DNA of 64,000 bases from Diphasiastrum complanatum (lineage: Eukaryota; Streptophyta; Lycopodiopsida; Lycopodiales; Lycopodiaceae), in contig CM055094.1 in the NCBI GenBank assembly GCA_029204225.1, positions 22,072,657 through 22,136,656 of the forward strand, given 5' to 3'. Every line of letters starts with the position of its first letter. The stretch's first letter is position 1. The position numbers and the translations under genes are program-made. Below the pieces are notes generated by a model, which was not told where the DNA came from, did no database searches, and worked only from the letters and a program-made list of their open reading frames with translations. This document shows, piece by piece, positions 10,732 through 22,440 of the stretch.

Positions 10732-11805
10732 ATGACTTCAATGGGTGTCTTTCTATTAGAAGCAAGTGAAAGATTGTCAACCCCCAATTACTCAATTTGG
10801 AAGGTTAGAATGGAATCTATCTTGATACTACAAAATGTGATGGATATTGTACTTGGCATTGAAGAACCAAAATGAACTTGTTCAAGTCATACTTAATGGG
10901 TTAAAGGAGGAATATGACAACCTTGTTCAGAGTTATGCCATTAAGGAGGAGCTACCAAGTTTGGAAGCACTCCAAAGTGTGCTCATTTCTGAAGAATCAA
11001 GACAAGAGTATAAACTCTTGAAAATGGAGAGACTGTCTCTCACCATTGATGGTAAAGCTCTCTTTACCAAAGACAAGCACAAGACAAGAAGTAAGAATCA
11101 ACACCAATCTTCTTCAAGCAAGAACAATCTTATTTCCAAGGAGAAAGGAGAAGAAGATGAGTCTTCTCAAGCTTCCACATCCAAGAAGAAGAAGAAAAAC
11201 ATCAAGTGTTTCTTTTGTGGCAAAAAGAGGAATTATGCCACCAATTGCTTCAAGAAGAAGAGTCAATTCAAGCAAGCCAACATTTCTAATGAAGAGAAGG
11301 AAGATGCTCATGCAAGTGATGGAGAGGGATCTCTTATGGTCTCGAGTTTTTCTTCATCACCTTTCAAGAAGGATGGTTGGTGGTATATTGACAGTGGAGC
11401 TTCCTCACATATGTGTAGTTCCAAGCATTCTTTTTCATCCATGTCACCTTATGAAGGAGCCAAAAAGTCCATCTACACAGCAAATGATCATGAGTGTGCT
11501 ATTGAAGGCATAAGGACCATTCTCTTAAAGCTTTCTTCATCAAAAGTTCTTTCTCTGTCTAAAGTAATTTTTGTTCCTAAGTTAACAAAAAATCTTATTA
11601 GTGTTGGGCAATTGTTTGATAGTGGACTTGATACATGTACAATCAAGAAGCATGATGAGATCCTTGCATTTGGGTCTAGATATGGTGGAATCTACAAGCT
11701 TGATCCCAAAGAGTATGCTAACTCTTGTGATAGTGCTTTTGCTTCTCATATGTCTTTGGAGGAACTATGGCATAGAAGGTTGGGGCATCCTAGCTATAAT
11801 TCTAT
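10732..11805 (+). mobile_element. Ty1-copia gag-protease-pre-integrase fragment (family 1, copy b)
   Basis: ATG at 10732 opens copia gag (MTSMGVFLLEASERL, then YSIWKVRM). An internal deletion with frameshift near 10870 removes the middle of gag. The frame then runs from NELVQVILNGL through the basic tail, a zinc knuckle in which the His is replaced (CFFCGKKRNYATNC), the aspartic protease DSGASSHM, and the pre-integrase block LEELWHRRLGHP. It ends near 11805, where a minus-strand gag begins. Nucleotide similarity to the fragment at 4278-5450 is high, so the two are copies of one family. Loss of the knuckle His and the truncation make it non-functional. Confidence 0.8.
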
Positions 11806-12195
11806 GGTCATAAACTCGTCCCATGTGGTAGGTTTAGGTTGCAAATCATGCCACCACGATGAAGCTTTCTCATGGAAGAACAGAATAACACTCTCAATCT
11901 TTTTTTCTTTAGGAATTCTGTGTAGATTAAAATAACCGGTCCACTTGGTTAACCAGTCATTCACAACTTCAGGTTTTTTCTCTTTCTTCTCCCTCAAAAA
12001 AGGTTCAGACTGAAAGCCCAAATTCGGGGCGGATAAAGTTTTTACTTGATTCAACAATACTTCCATTTGTTGATCCCTTAAAGTGTTCCCGTTGTTTATT
12101 TCATTAAGCGCTTGGCTTAACAACTGACAAAATTGCAGATAGGTAGGCATTGGCACCTAATCATCCAGAGCTGCATTTGCATTATCATTTGCCAT
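11797..12195 (-). pseudogene. Retrotransposon gag of the long-leader element
   Basis: ATG at 12195 (MANDNANAALDD), then a TAG stop, then about 118 codons in the same frame. The second half reads WLTKWTGYFNLHRIPKEK and later ASSWWHDLQPKPTTWDEF, the retrotransposon-gag pattern of an amphipathic helix followed by a WW pair and a Trp-Asp-Glu-Phe helix. The frame is cut off at about 11797 where copia sequence starts. Upstream on this strand lie a 1.75-kb leader, a primer site and an LTR, giving the order LTR - primer site - leader - gag of one element. Pol is absent, so gypsy against copia cannot be decided; the gag is more gypsy-like. Confidence 0.7.
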
Positions 12196-13930
12196 ATTCA
12201 TTTCTTGGCATGCAAAATTAGCTTAATTAGTTGAGATCCAATCATCAACTAATAAGTGAAAAGTTCAGAACCTCATAACTGGCCGACATTACTCAACAAG
12301 GTCTTTCACTCAATTTAAGCCAAAATTCTGCAAATTCAATATCAGACTGATTAAACAACAACTTTTAGGACCAAGTCTAAAAATTTACGAAACTCTAGAA
12401 TTTTCAAAATTCGATCGAAATGGACCAACTATGAAAATCAATTTCGGAAAATCGATTTAACAAATTCATAGGCATTGTCACATTCCCAATCATTTCGAAA
12501 CATTCTGCATGCATCTAGCTTGACATGCACTGACTTTTTCGAAAAAACAAAAATTTTTCATAAATAACCTAGTTACTAGGAAATCTACTTTTTGATCTAG
12601 AATTACCAAAAATAGCTACATGCAATAAATATACTGATCAAATCACTGATTATGCATGCAACATGCATCCAAGCATGCATACAGGTCTATCCATACATTT
12701 CCATCTATAGATAAGCACAACGCATGCATGCACTAGAACATTTTCAAAATTTTGCAAATTTTAGTTCAAAAATTGCCAAACTTCGGACGGCCATAACTTT
12801 CTCTACAAGATGCCAAATTGGTCGCTGTAAAGGACAGTATGGATGGAGACTGGGTCTACAAGGCACTTGACACATCACCCTGCCACCTAGGCTTCACACG
12901 TGTGATCTGTAAATGGACAAAAATCAGGTAGGAGGGCGCACTTTGGAAGGCGGTATCATAAAAAATTGCACTGCTGCCCAATAAGCCTTGGATCAGAAGT
13001 TACAAGAACTCTACTAAGGTTAATTAGAGATGCATAGAAGCTTTAAAAGGTCCAGCAAGCAATCATAAGCTCAGATCATGCAAAAAATGCATTTTGGCCT
13101 CTTTCAACAAACAAAGCTTCAATATGATGGTGTCCAATGCACATCTATCCAAATTGGATGCATGATGGCTCAAATAAGAGGCAATTTATCATATATTCAA
13201 GCTTGTATTAAGAACCATCAGGATAAAACCCCCATTTAAGAAGTATTCATGCCCAAAATCACCAAAAATACACTATTTTTTTCAGGTTTTGAGCCGTCTA
13301 ATGGTGTGGAATCCTAATCAAACTTCATGAAAGACCTAGGACAGCTTCATTACATCTCTAAACATGTGCTTTCAAACTATTGGCTGAGAATTTTGGAATC
13401 TACCACAAAATTAGTCCAAAAATCATCAAAAAACCTTGTTTTTTTTACCAATTTTGACCAAAATTTGTGGGATAAAAAATCCACAAATAAGTGCAATCTG
13501 ATCCTAATCCCCATAAATCCATTGCACACAAGCACTAAAAGTTTTGATACTAGTCAAGCATGGTTTTAGTAGCCCATTTATGGTCCAAAACCCCCAATTT
13601 TTGGTCCAAAATCACTATCTAATCAACCTTTTGACTATTCAAACACCATGCAATCATTAAATCCTATCATTAATGACTATAAAAAAGCAAGACCAGATTC
13701 TATGATCAATTCCAAACAAAAACTATGAATTCTAGGTGAAAAATTTACTAAATCCATCAAAATTCATGGAGCAATTCCACAATTATGATCTTTAGGCTGA
13801 AAATACACCAAAGATCTGAGAAGTCACCTACTTGAAAGTGAATTCCAACACCTGGAAGATTAAGCAAAGAGATACAGCAAAAGAACTACAAAAATCCAAG
13901 ATTCTCCACCTCCTGGTAGATGTGATCCAA
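12196..13930 (-). other. Long untranslated leader of the element
   Basis: About 1.7 kb without sizeable ORFs. Most of it is similar, in reverse complement, to 38490-40300: examples are the tgcatgcatg-rich block at about 12480-12740 and the gacatggcaagtg / ctacaaggcacttg block at about 12850. The shared position after the primer site shows it is a leader. Confidence 0.65.
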
Positions 13931-13942
13931 GCTTTGATACCA
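13931..13942 (-). other. Primer-binding site (TGGTATCAAAGC)
   Basis: On the minus strand this reads TGGTATCAAAGC, a near match to the initiator tRNA-Met primer site, six bases after the LTR end CA. Confidence 0.65.
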
Positions 13943-13948
13943 CTATAA

Positions 13949-14433
13949 TGATCGCCAAGTGAAGATCTTCAAGAATCCTGTCACATGCAAACAAAAAGGA
14001 CACCTTTGGAGCATGAATCACCCAACCAATATGGAGAAGCTAGTCAATACCCTAACCAATCCACCCCCAAGCCCACAGTGAAGAATACAAGAGAGGAGAG
14101 GAGAAACTGGCTCAAGAAACTGAATTCACAATAGGGAGATGGGTGAGTTTCCATAGGATATTTTTCTCCAAGAGAGAGAGAATATTCTCCCTAGGATCCC
14201 CATGCAACCTATATTGAGCTATTGACCTCCTATTCTTGCATTAAAACAATCATTCACCATGCATGAGCTCATGTGTCCAATTATAGGTCTGGGCCCTCAT
14301 ATGATTATTAATTACTTGATTCGACTACATCAGGAACGACGTAGCATAACTAATAACCACATACAACTGGAGTGACCAACTATCCATGTCAAGAATTATT
14401 CTGATTCCCTTGTACAGGGACATGGACATAACA
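13949..14433 (-). repeat. LTR of the long-leader element (copy 1)
   Basis: About 485 bp, starting TGTTATGTCCATGTCC and ending ...GGCGATCA, with the primer site just beyond. It matches the LTRs at 44345-44828 (TGTTACGTCCATGTCC start) and 38104-38470 (5'-truncated). It shares the ttaataatcatatgagggcc-type block and the ggttgcatgggaatcctagg region. Confidence 0.75.
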
Positions 14434-14435
14434 AT

Positions 14436-14580
14436 CACCCTTCCTCATTACCTTGGCTTTGACCCATTGGTCAGGTAGTCAGTGGCTACGATAATGTAAT
14501 GTGCTTGTGATCCACGCACAACCAAACGAATAGGACTGACATAGTCAATGCCCCATTTAAACAATATGGCATAGCTTCAG
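14436..14580 (-). mobile_element. Gypsy integrase core fragment
   Basis: Read on the minus strand it gives FKWGIDYVSPI, then YIIVATDYL, the start of a Ty3-gypsy integrase core (compare FFKWGIDYVGPI at 30880). The LTR at 14433 abuts it, so the long-leader element probably inserted into this gypsy copy. Too short for family assignment. Confidence 0.6.
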
Positions 14581-15137
14581 TTGAGTTCGTTAATCACAAA
14601 CTGATTGAACAAATCACTTACATAAATACTGCCTACAGGATGATAACCTTGATCAAGGCCTTGACTCCATTGTAGATCTGCATTGATGGTTGGATGTCAA
14701 TTGATCAGTACATTAAAAGATTGACATTAATCTACTTAATTAACTACATTTGTCCTGCAGTAGGTAGCCGTCATTTTACCAGTAAATGTATGTATAGAGG
14801 TAAGCGACCTGTCAATGTCATAACGTGGGTCGGATTTCTGAGTTGACAATCTCAGATTTTACAAAGGGTCAAAAAATATACTGGGGGTTGAAAACATACA
14901 GTGAACTAGGGTCGAGATAGTTAGACCAGATTTGACTCGACCCAAGGTGGAGATAATTCACTTTGTCAAGCATAACATTGGATTTGACTCCAAATTTTTC
15001 GATCTTCTGTAAAAAGTTCGAGTCTTCTTTTTTCTTTTTTTTTGTTATTTTTCAAGGATAGATATAAATAGGTTTTTTTTTTTTTTTTCAGGATGCTCAT
15101 TACCTAATGGAATTGGGCTTGAGCATGAATTCCAACA
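14581..15137 (-). repeat. Probable copia 3' LTR, truncated
   Basis: On the minus strand it starts TGTTGGAATTCATGC right after a purine-rich tract (aaggggga) and shares the ...aagcatcctgaaaa block with the LTR beginning at 16369. It contains a 17-bp poly-A run and no gene. The distal end is replaced by the gypsy fragment. Confidence 0.45.
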
Positions 15138-15530
15138 CTCCCCCTTAATGTGGATCCTGAAAAATTTCGACCTTTAGATTTAGCAAATTCTTAAATCTGA
15201 GATGGTGCTCCTTTGGTAGTGCCTTGGTGAAGTAATATGTTGCCTGTAAATCTGTCCTGCAGTAAACCAAAGAAATTTTCTTGCTTTGCACTTTTCTCTA
15301 AGATAGTGATACCTTATTTCAATATGCATACTTTGAGAATGAAATATCAGATTCAGAGATAGTGCAATTGTGCTTTAATTGTCACAGTAGAGGGTCATTG
15401 GGTGTGACTGAATAAGGTCAATTTATGCAAGCAGGTTCCTCAGCCAAATTGCCTCCTTGGTAGCATGTGTGGCAGCTATATATGTAGGGAGTGTAGATTG
15501 GTCGGTGAGCATCCCTCCACTTGTCAAAAG
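15138..15530 (-). mobile_element. Copia RNase H 3' fragment
   Basis: The sequence parallels 16370-16740, for example the stretches corresponding to dispersed codons for C-D-N-Q-S and F-H-S-R-S-K-H in copia RNase H, but with several stops. It is a second 3'-terminal copia remnant in the same orientation, followed by its own polypurine tract and LTR start. Confidence 0.6.
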
Positions 15531-16369
15531 GGTTAGAACACAAAGATAGAGATCTAACTATATGCCAAGTTGTTAGAATTAGATGCTTTCTATTTTATCA
15601 TATCACTATCCCACCTTAATGTCATAAAATGTAGGGATGACCGGCAGCGGAAGCTCGAAGCTTTGAGCGTAGGCGTGTAGGAACCAAAACACAACAATGC
15701 AGAAATATTCAAGAAGAATGATTCATATGGAATCGCACAAATGAACAATACAGTAGTGAGACAAAACTTGCACTCTGATTAATATCATCAGTGAGTACAA
15801 TGGCTTGAAGTAATAACTCAGCTTGTTGAGCATGATAACGCTGGCTATAGATAACTCTGAAAAAGAACACACTTACTTAGCTTGATTCAGCTAATATATA
15901 TATATTTACAAGTGTCGAGAGATAAATATCTTATAAGCCTTAAGTGCCATTTACTCCAGTCTTTGTATATGTACAAAAGTAGGTAACCGCCCTTGGGATA
16001 TTTGACTATTAGGTTTGATGATAAGTTGGCAACGTCGGTCTGCCAATGTAGCAAAAATCCAAAAAACTCGAAGGTGCCCTTAGACTGAAGTTGTGTAAAT
16101 CCCAAAGGTGCCTTTAGAGCAAAGGTAGTGAAAAAGGCAAAAAAGATGAAGGTAGGCCTGAAATGGATTCCAAGACATTTTGGCCACTGTGTCGCATTTT
16201 TCACAAGGTGTGAAAAAGACAAAAAAAGATGAAGGTGGCTAAAATGATTAAGGCACAAAAAATATCAAAGGAAAAAATGCGAAGGTCTGAAACATGTAGT
16301 CGGCCTTCGGTTTTCAGGATGCTTATTACTTGAACGATTTGTTTAAGACTGAGCATAAGAAATCTAACA
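15531..16369 (-). repeat. Candidate 3' LTR of the copia element
   Basis: On the minus strand it begins TGTTAGATTTCTTATGC directly after the purine-rich AATAAGGGAGAG, the expected polypurine tract-LTR junction. It contains a tatatata run at about 15895. The distal end is unclear. The minus-strand frame 15887-16258 inside it has no domain. Confidence 0.45.
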
Positions 16370-16370
16370 C

Positions 16371-19300
16371 TCTCCCTTATTGTGGTTCCTGAAAAACCTT
16401 GATCTTCAGATATAACATATCGTTAAATTTGAGATGTTGCTCCTTTCATAGAGCCTTTGTGAAGTAATCTGCCACCATGTAGTTTGTTCTACAGAAAACC
16501 AATGCTACTTTCTTTCTATGCACTTTTTCTCTAAGGTAATGATACCTTATTTCAATATGTTTGCTTCGAGAGTGAAATCTCGGATTGAGAGGTAATGTTA
16601 TTGTGCTTTGATTTTCACAATAGATTGTTGTAGGAAGTGGTTGTTCAAGGTTGATGTCTACAAGCAGTTGTCTTAGCCAGATCATCTTTTTATATTCGGA
16701 TTTCATTGATGATAATGCAACCGAGGTTGCTTCCAACTATTCCATGAGATTGGGCCTTGGTCGTATAAAATACAAATCCAGAAGTTGACTTTCTCGTGTC
16801 GACATCTCCTGCCCAATCTGCATCTGTGTAGGCTTCAAGGATGTTGGCAGTTTGGCTGTCTCCATAGCAGATGATGAGAGTTTTCATTGCTTGGATGTAC
16901 TTCATGACCTTTGTTAGTGCTTTCTAATGAGTTAAGCATGGATTTGACATAAACTGGCTAAGTATACCGATCGAATTTGCAAGGTCTGGTCGTGTGTAGA
17001 TCATTGCATACATCAGTGAGCAGATAATGGATTGAAACGGGTAGCGCTTCATCTCCTTCTTTTCTATCTCAGTTTGAGGAGACTATTCCTTTCTGGTAGA
17101 CACTGTTCCTCCCCAATCTGAGTTGGAGTAGTCTTGTAGGACAAGTGGGTCGATAACATTTCCATCATAACATAAAATGTGATCTAAACTTCAATGAATC
17201 TAACAGTTCATGATGTCAAAGCCGTGGTTAGGTAGCCCAAGTTATGGGCAGGTGACAGCTAGGACCCCAACCAAGTGACTTAACGTGCTAATAGTGTATG
17301 CTAAATCTGGTCTAGTACACAACATTGCGTACATCAAAGATCCTATTAGTGAATGATAAGGGTACTTTGCTAAGTCAAGTACTTCACTATCAGTCTCAAC
17401 ACAAGAAGGTAGCTGTAGCTGTAGGTTCTGTAGAAGGAACATCAACGTTGAAAGAATCCATACTATGTAAAATAGGATGAAATGATATAGCATCGTTTAT
17501 CGATGGCTGTTTGAAATCATAGTATGTATGTTCTTGAAATATTACTTCTCTAGAGACAAATACTACATTGGTAGATGGATAATGAACTTTATAAGCTTTA
17601 TGTTCATCAGAATAGCCAATGTAAATACATTTATTTGTCCTATGATCCAGCTTCTTCCTAAGTTGTCTAGGAATGTGAACAAAACATATACAACCAAAGA
17701 TTTTTAAATGCCTGACACTAGGCTTGTGCCCATGCCAAACTTCATGAGGAGTTTTGTTGTTGACAGCTTCGGTGCCGGATCTGTTCTGCACGTAATAGGC
17801 TATGGCAGTAGCTTCTACCCAAAACTTCACAGATAGGTGTGCTTGATGTAGCATGGATCTGGCTGAGTTGAGAAGAGTTCGATTCTTCCTTTTTGCAATC
17901 CCATTTTGTTGAGGTGAATAGGAAGTGGTGAACTGTCTTCTAATGTCATGTTCAACCATGTAGTCGGACATCTCATTAATCAGTTCAGAGTGCCTTCACT
18001 TTTGTAGACGTTTGTGTCTCAGCCATGGCCTTGAATCTCTTGAAGCATTCAAAGGCTTCAGATTTGTGCTTAATGAACATGAATATAGACCATCTACAAT
18101 AATCATCTATGAAAGTGATAAAATAGATTGCATCCCCTAAGGACGGAGTTGGCATTGGACCACAGAGATCGCTATGTACAAGATCCAATACATGCTTTGT
18201 TTTGATGGAATGTGATTTGGGAAACTTGCTTCTAGAGTGTTTGCCATAGACGCATGATTCACAAAAGAAAGATCTCCTATCTAATGAAGAAGGGAAATAC
18301 AATCCATCAACGAAGTTATTACAATGCATATAGGAAAGTGATCTTGTATTCACATGTCCAAATCGACTATGCCACAGAATAGCATTATTGTTTACATTTT
18401 CATTAGAGATACTAGCTAATGCAACTGAATTAGAGAGTACATAAATATTTTCAACTCTAGTGCATGTAGTCAGAGTAGTATCTTTCTCGAATATTGTACA
18501 CTGCTCAAATGAAAAAGTAACAGTGTAGCCCTCATCAGTTATCTTAGAGACTGATAACAGATTTTTTGAAAGCTGAGGAACGTGAAAGACGTTGGAAACA
18601 CAAATAGAAAGATCTTTGTTGAAAGTAATCTTCACTGTTCTTTTGCTTTCCATGCATATGGTGCTTGAATCTCCGAGGTAGATGAATTGATCTCTGCTGT
18701 AAGCTGCATACTCGTTAAACCAATCCTTGCGAGAGGTCATGTGTTGGGTAGCGCCGTTGTCCAAGTATCAGCTATCACAATCTTCGTTGCTCTTGTTGTA
18801 AGACATTAACAAATGTGTATCTTGATCCTTGAATTCCACCTGTTGGAGGAGTCTGGCTACTGCTGTTGTTGTTCTTTGCCTCGTTGTAGATCCAGATATG
18901 ATACTCCTTGATGTCATGATTGGCTCTCTTGCAATATCTGCAGAAAAGCTTTTTTCATGATCCACTATTCTCACCTTGAGTATGAGGCCTCTATTGTTGC
19001 TACAGCACTTGATTCTTGCCCTTGGAGTAGTCTTTCTTCTTGGTGTATAGAGCCATGGATTTGTCTTTGATAGACAGGCTGCTAGTCTTTCTCCGCATTT
19101 CTTCTTGAAGTAGGTGACCAATCACCTTTTGAAAAGTGAGGTTGGGTTGTGTGGACATCATCACCAAAAGTGCTCATATGACTTTAGAAGAGAAGAAAGC
19201 AAGGTCATGATGACATTATCATTTTGAATACCACATCCTACAGCTGATAACTGATCCAATAAAGATTTGAAGCTGTTGATGTGAGAAGTGATGGTAGTAG

Positions 19301-19600
19301 AATCAGACATGCTAAGAGTAAAGAACTTTCTTCTTAGATGTAATCTACTGGTTACATCATGAGTCTCATAGAGATTTGATAGCAAATCTAATGCATCCTT
19401 AGAGGTTTTGCATGTGGTAACATGGGATATTTGGGAGTTAGCCAAATTGAGTGTGATGCATGCTAAGGCCTTCTGATCTTTGATCTTCCATGCCTTCGCT
19501 TGATCACCATATTCTGGTTTCAAGTCAGCACATCCCAAAAATCTATATCTATCAACATCATCCGGAGTTTTAACTTCCAGATATAGAAGTTAGAACCAGG
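16371..19600 (-). mobile_element. Ty1-copia element, decayed, reverse-transcriptase core deleted (family 2)
   Basis: In transcription order: gag (19538-19161, UBN2-like, LHLRRKFFTLSM); a zinc-knuckle region near 18930 (CRYCKRANHD, last Cys changed to Tyr); protease (DNGATQHMTS at about 18760); pre-integrase (ILWHSRFGHVNTRSL); integrase core (HSDLCGPM, FITFIDDYCRWSIF, PQQNGIAKRKNRT); a jump with loss of the catalytic reverse transcriptase; the C-terminal reverse transcriptase block SLMYAMxxTRPDLA twice (about 17350 and 17015); and RNase H (YTDADWAGDVDTRKSTSGF, SKHIEIRYHYLREKV, ADYFTKAL). Frames are broken between 19121 and 18768 and from 17400 on. The element cannot be autonomous. Confidence 0.85.
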
Positions 19601-19619
19601 AGCTGATAGCATTCGCATA

Positions 19620-20154
19620 TGTTGTTAATAAACATGAACAAGCTATACCTCTTGACGAGGACAATGAAGGCGACTTAGACTATGCACAGGTACAAGATAT
19701 AGTATGGACAGCCCCTTTAGATTACCCCCCTAAATCTAGATCCATAGACAGTTGTGTAGCAAAGCAAGAAAACGACAAGAATCATGAACTCCCACTTGAT
19801 GCATTTGATCAAGAATCGTTTGATATCCAACGCTTATTCGAATATCAAGAACAGCCAATAGATGACCACATGGTGGTAAACTTTGATATCCAAGATAGTA
19901 CTGAAACACTATATGCCCCGTTCCTTTGGAACAAAGAACTATCCAACTACATCAATGATGAGGAATATATGCATGAAGAAAATATGGCAATAGGGTATTT
20001 CCCTGGACCAAATGATGACCTAGATCTTTTGGCCACCTATCATATACATGAACGGCCGAATATGCCAAAGAGAAATGGGACAAAAGACATTGAAGTGCAA
20101 GTTAGGGTTAACGCGCATGGTGAATACCCAGACAACAAGGTGGATGCTGGATAG
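19620..20154 (+). CDS. Acidic ORF of unknown function, retroelement-associated
   Basis: An open frame of about 178 codons ending TAG at 20152-20154; the first ATG is at 19870, but the frame is open back to about 19620, where the copia gag remnant ends. The product is rich in Asp, Glu, Asn and Tyr (DEDNEGDLDYAQVQDIVW; LFEYQEQPIDDHM). It has no Cys-rich, membrane or catalytic motif that I recognise. It could be a linker region of a gypsy polyprotein upstream of reverse transcriptase, or a 3' ORF: about 20 bases after its stop lies acaccc-ttatccctgatttcac, which resembles acactcttcccgatttcac at 32008-32027 before another retroelement ORF. Truncated at its 5' end. Confidence 0.4.
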
Positions 20155-20990
20155 ATGTGCTAAGGTGATAGCAATACACCCTTATCCCTGATTTCACATG
20201 GGGGAGTCGACGGGTGGTAAGTTTGACTTTACTTTGCCGCTTTTGTTTTATAGTATTTATTTGTGGGTCAACATTCTATCTTGTTTTAAAATGCCACTAG
20301 AAAAAAAAAAATTGTTTCAGTATGGAATTCGTTATTACTGCATGTGAGATTCATAGACAATGTAAATGGTGATCTACAGATATCTCCGTTGACTTGACTC
20401 CATTCACTCACACTGCACTGCATCATGTAGGCACAATGTGCTTGGACATTTTATTGTGAGACTGTCTCATGCATCCATACCCCTGCATTCTGCATATACT
20501 TGGAGCTGCATAGGGCATTACATATTTTCTCGCATGGGCATGAGTGTCTGATCATAAGCATAAAAGAGAGGGTAAGAGTGAAAAAATTGGAAAACAGAAA
20601 CAGTGCAGTGGGGTGGGGAGTGACTCCATCGCCCAATAGATAAGGCATGATTGACTGGACAGTTGGAGAATTTCAGGACGTGATGGATAAAGAAAGAGCA
20701 AGAGTTTCCACATAATAGTTTTACATGCAGTGAGATAACAAGCTTGAAATGTCACTACTTCTTTGAGTAGTGAACCATTTGAGACAATTGCTGAAGAATA
20801 TTCATGCTTTGTACATAAAGTCGGATCAAATGGGATGTATGATCTGCAATGAATGTATACATTTGAATCAGTACCACCTACTGATATCAGACAGCTAAGA
20901 AGATTCTTCTCCATCTCCGTTGACCAAAAACCATCATTCATAAGGTCCCTACTAAGACAGAAAAAGTAAGAAAGAAGAAGAAGAAAACAG

Positions 20991-21030
<40 letters not shown>

Positions 21031-21556
21031 CCAAAGAAAGACTGAGAAAAAAAAAAAAGAGTTGGTGATCACCAGTCTGGACCGGTTTCAGAGTTGGGGC
21101 ATCAAAGCTTCATTGCATATGCATTCACACACACATCAATGACACGGTGTTAGACACAATATTGTTGACTTGCATCCATATCATCCTATCTCCAATCTTG
21201 AAATTTGCATTTGCATATCCCTCCATGCATGGGTCCGAAGGTGGGCATTGTCTTACATCTGATGGGAATGGGAGCATTTGTCATTTAGGTCACAGGTGGG
21301 TTTTTGCAGGTATGAAGACAACAAATTGTTCAAAGATTTTTTGGTTAAATCCAATCTGGTTGCAAATGGATCCTAAGGGCTCAATCAATGGCCTTTGGGT
21401 ATAAAGTTATTGAAAACATCCCACCAACTCACTGTGGTTAGCATCACCTAGCAAGGGTGCTGAGCCCACTATATTTGATTCACCACCAGGAGCTGGTCTG
21501 TGAAACTAGAGACTCTGGGTCCGCCGTATGGGGAACATACTACCCAGTGGTAGTCG
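20155..21556. other. Non-coding stretch with poly-A tract
   Basis: No gene is supported. It contains a purine-rich gggggag site at about 20202, possibly a polypurine tract, AT-rich sequence, and a 39-bp poly-A tract at 20991-21029 with a second A run near 21050. The poly-A may be a retroposon tail, but no LINE or SINE body was recognised. Confidence 0.35.
20991..21029. repeat. Poly-A tract (39 bp)
   Basis: An uninterrupted run of A. Its reverse complement yields a spurious poly-Phe ORF. Confidence 0.95.
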
Positions 21557-21845
21557 CCAATGTTAGCTGATATTTTTGCATGGAAAATCGAACTAATATT
21601 GAATTCAACTTAAATTTTCAATAATTGAAAAAATTGGCATGTAAAATTAGAGAAAAATTGGCAAAAGTTTGCCTTAGAATTGGATCCCAGCCCGTCTCTA
21701 AAGTGGCTAGACACAGTTTAATAGTAAGAAATTGACTTTTCGAAAAAATCGTCAAAAATATTTTGTGGTCAATTTTTGTAAAGACCGAGCCAAAAATGCC
21801 GGTCCACCTAGAGTTGGGTCCCAGCCCGCCCCAAATGAGGCATCT
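21557..21845 (+). repeat. Inverted-repeat partner 1 (about 280 bp)
   Basis: This segment is the reverse complement, with mismatches, of 29690-29967. Shared landmarks are gcatggaaaatcg, gccttagaa, ctagacacagtttaatagt, ttttgtaaagaccgagcc and cctagagttgggtccc. It ends where gypsy reverse transcriptase begins. It lacks terminal inverted repeats of its own, so its nature (LTR fragment or small inserted repeat) is open. Confidence 0.6.
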
Positions 21846-22440
21846 CGTAAATGTGGGAGAACAATTGACACCCACTCAATTCCAAAGACTACGCACATTA
21901 TTGGTGGAATATAAAGATTGCTTCGCATGGAACTACAAGGATCTGAAGGTATACCACCTACCATATTCCAGCATACCATACCCTTGGCGGATGGAGTAGT
22001 CCCCAAGGTGAGCCATTACTATCGCTGCAATCCTAACTATACAGAATTGATCAAGCAGGAGTTGCAAAAATTGCTTGATGTCGATTTCATTTATGAAATC
22101 GAGCACACTGAATGGGTATCGCCGATAGTCATAGTACCCAAGAAGGACGACAAAATGCGAATATGTGTGAACCTTAAAGCGTTAAATGCAGTTACCAAGA
22201 AGGATCGTTTTTCCTTACCATTTACGGAAAGTGTTCTGGACAGAGTAGCAGGAGCAGAAGCCTACAAGTTCTTGGACGGTTTCAGTGACTACAATCAAGT
22301 GAAAATAGCATTGCAAGATCAACACAGACAACATTTGCCATGGAATGGAAAACCTGTGCCTACAAAGTGATGTCGTTTGGACTTTGTAATGCCCAAGTAC
22401 CTTTCAGAACAGTATTTTTGATGGAAAATGACTTATAAAA
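21845..22440 (+). mobile_element. Ty3-gypsy reverse transcriptase, N-terminal half
   Basis: Begins with the pre-RT block VNVGEQLTP and CFAWNYKDLKG, then VSHYYRCNP, WVSPIVIVPKKD, the conserved fingers region MRICVNLKALN, and LDGFSDYNQV, which carries the first catalytic Asp position. SFGLCNA follows in another frame, and homology stops just before the YxDD box. At least two frameshifts are visible (near 21960 and 22340). The sequence then passes into LTR-like segment B. The fragment lacks the catalytic YxDD box and is inactive. Confidence 0.8.

Noticed and set aside
20552-21034. 160-codon minus-strand ORF with an N-terminal poly-Phe run
   Set aside because: The Phe run is the reverse complement of the poly-A tract, and the rest has no recognisable domain.
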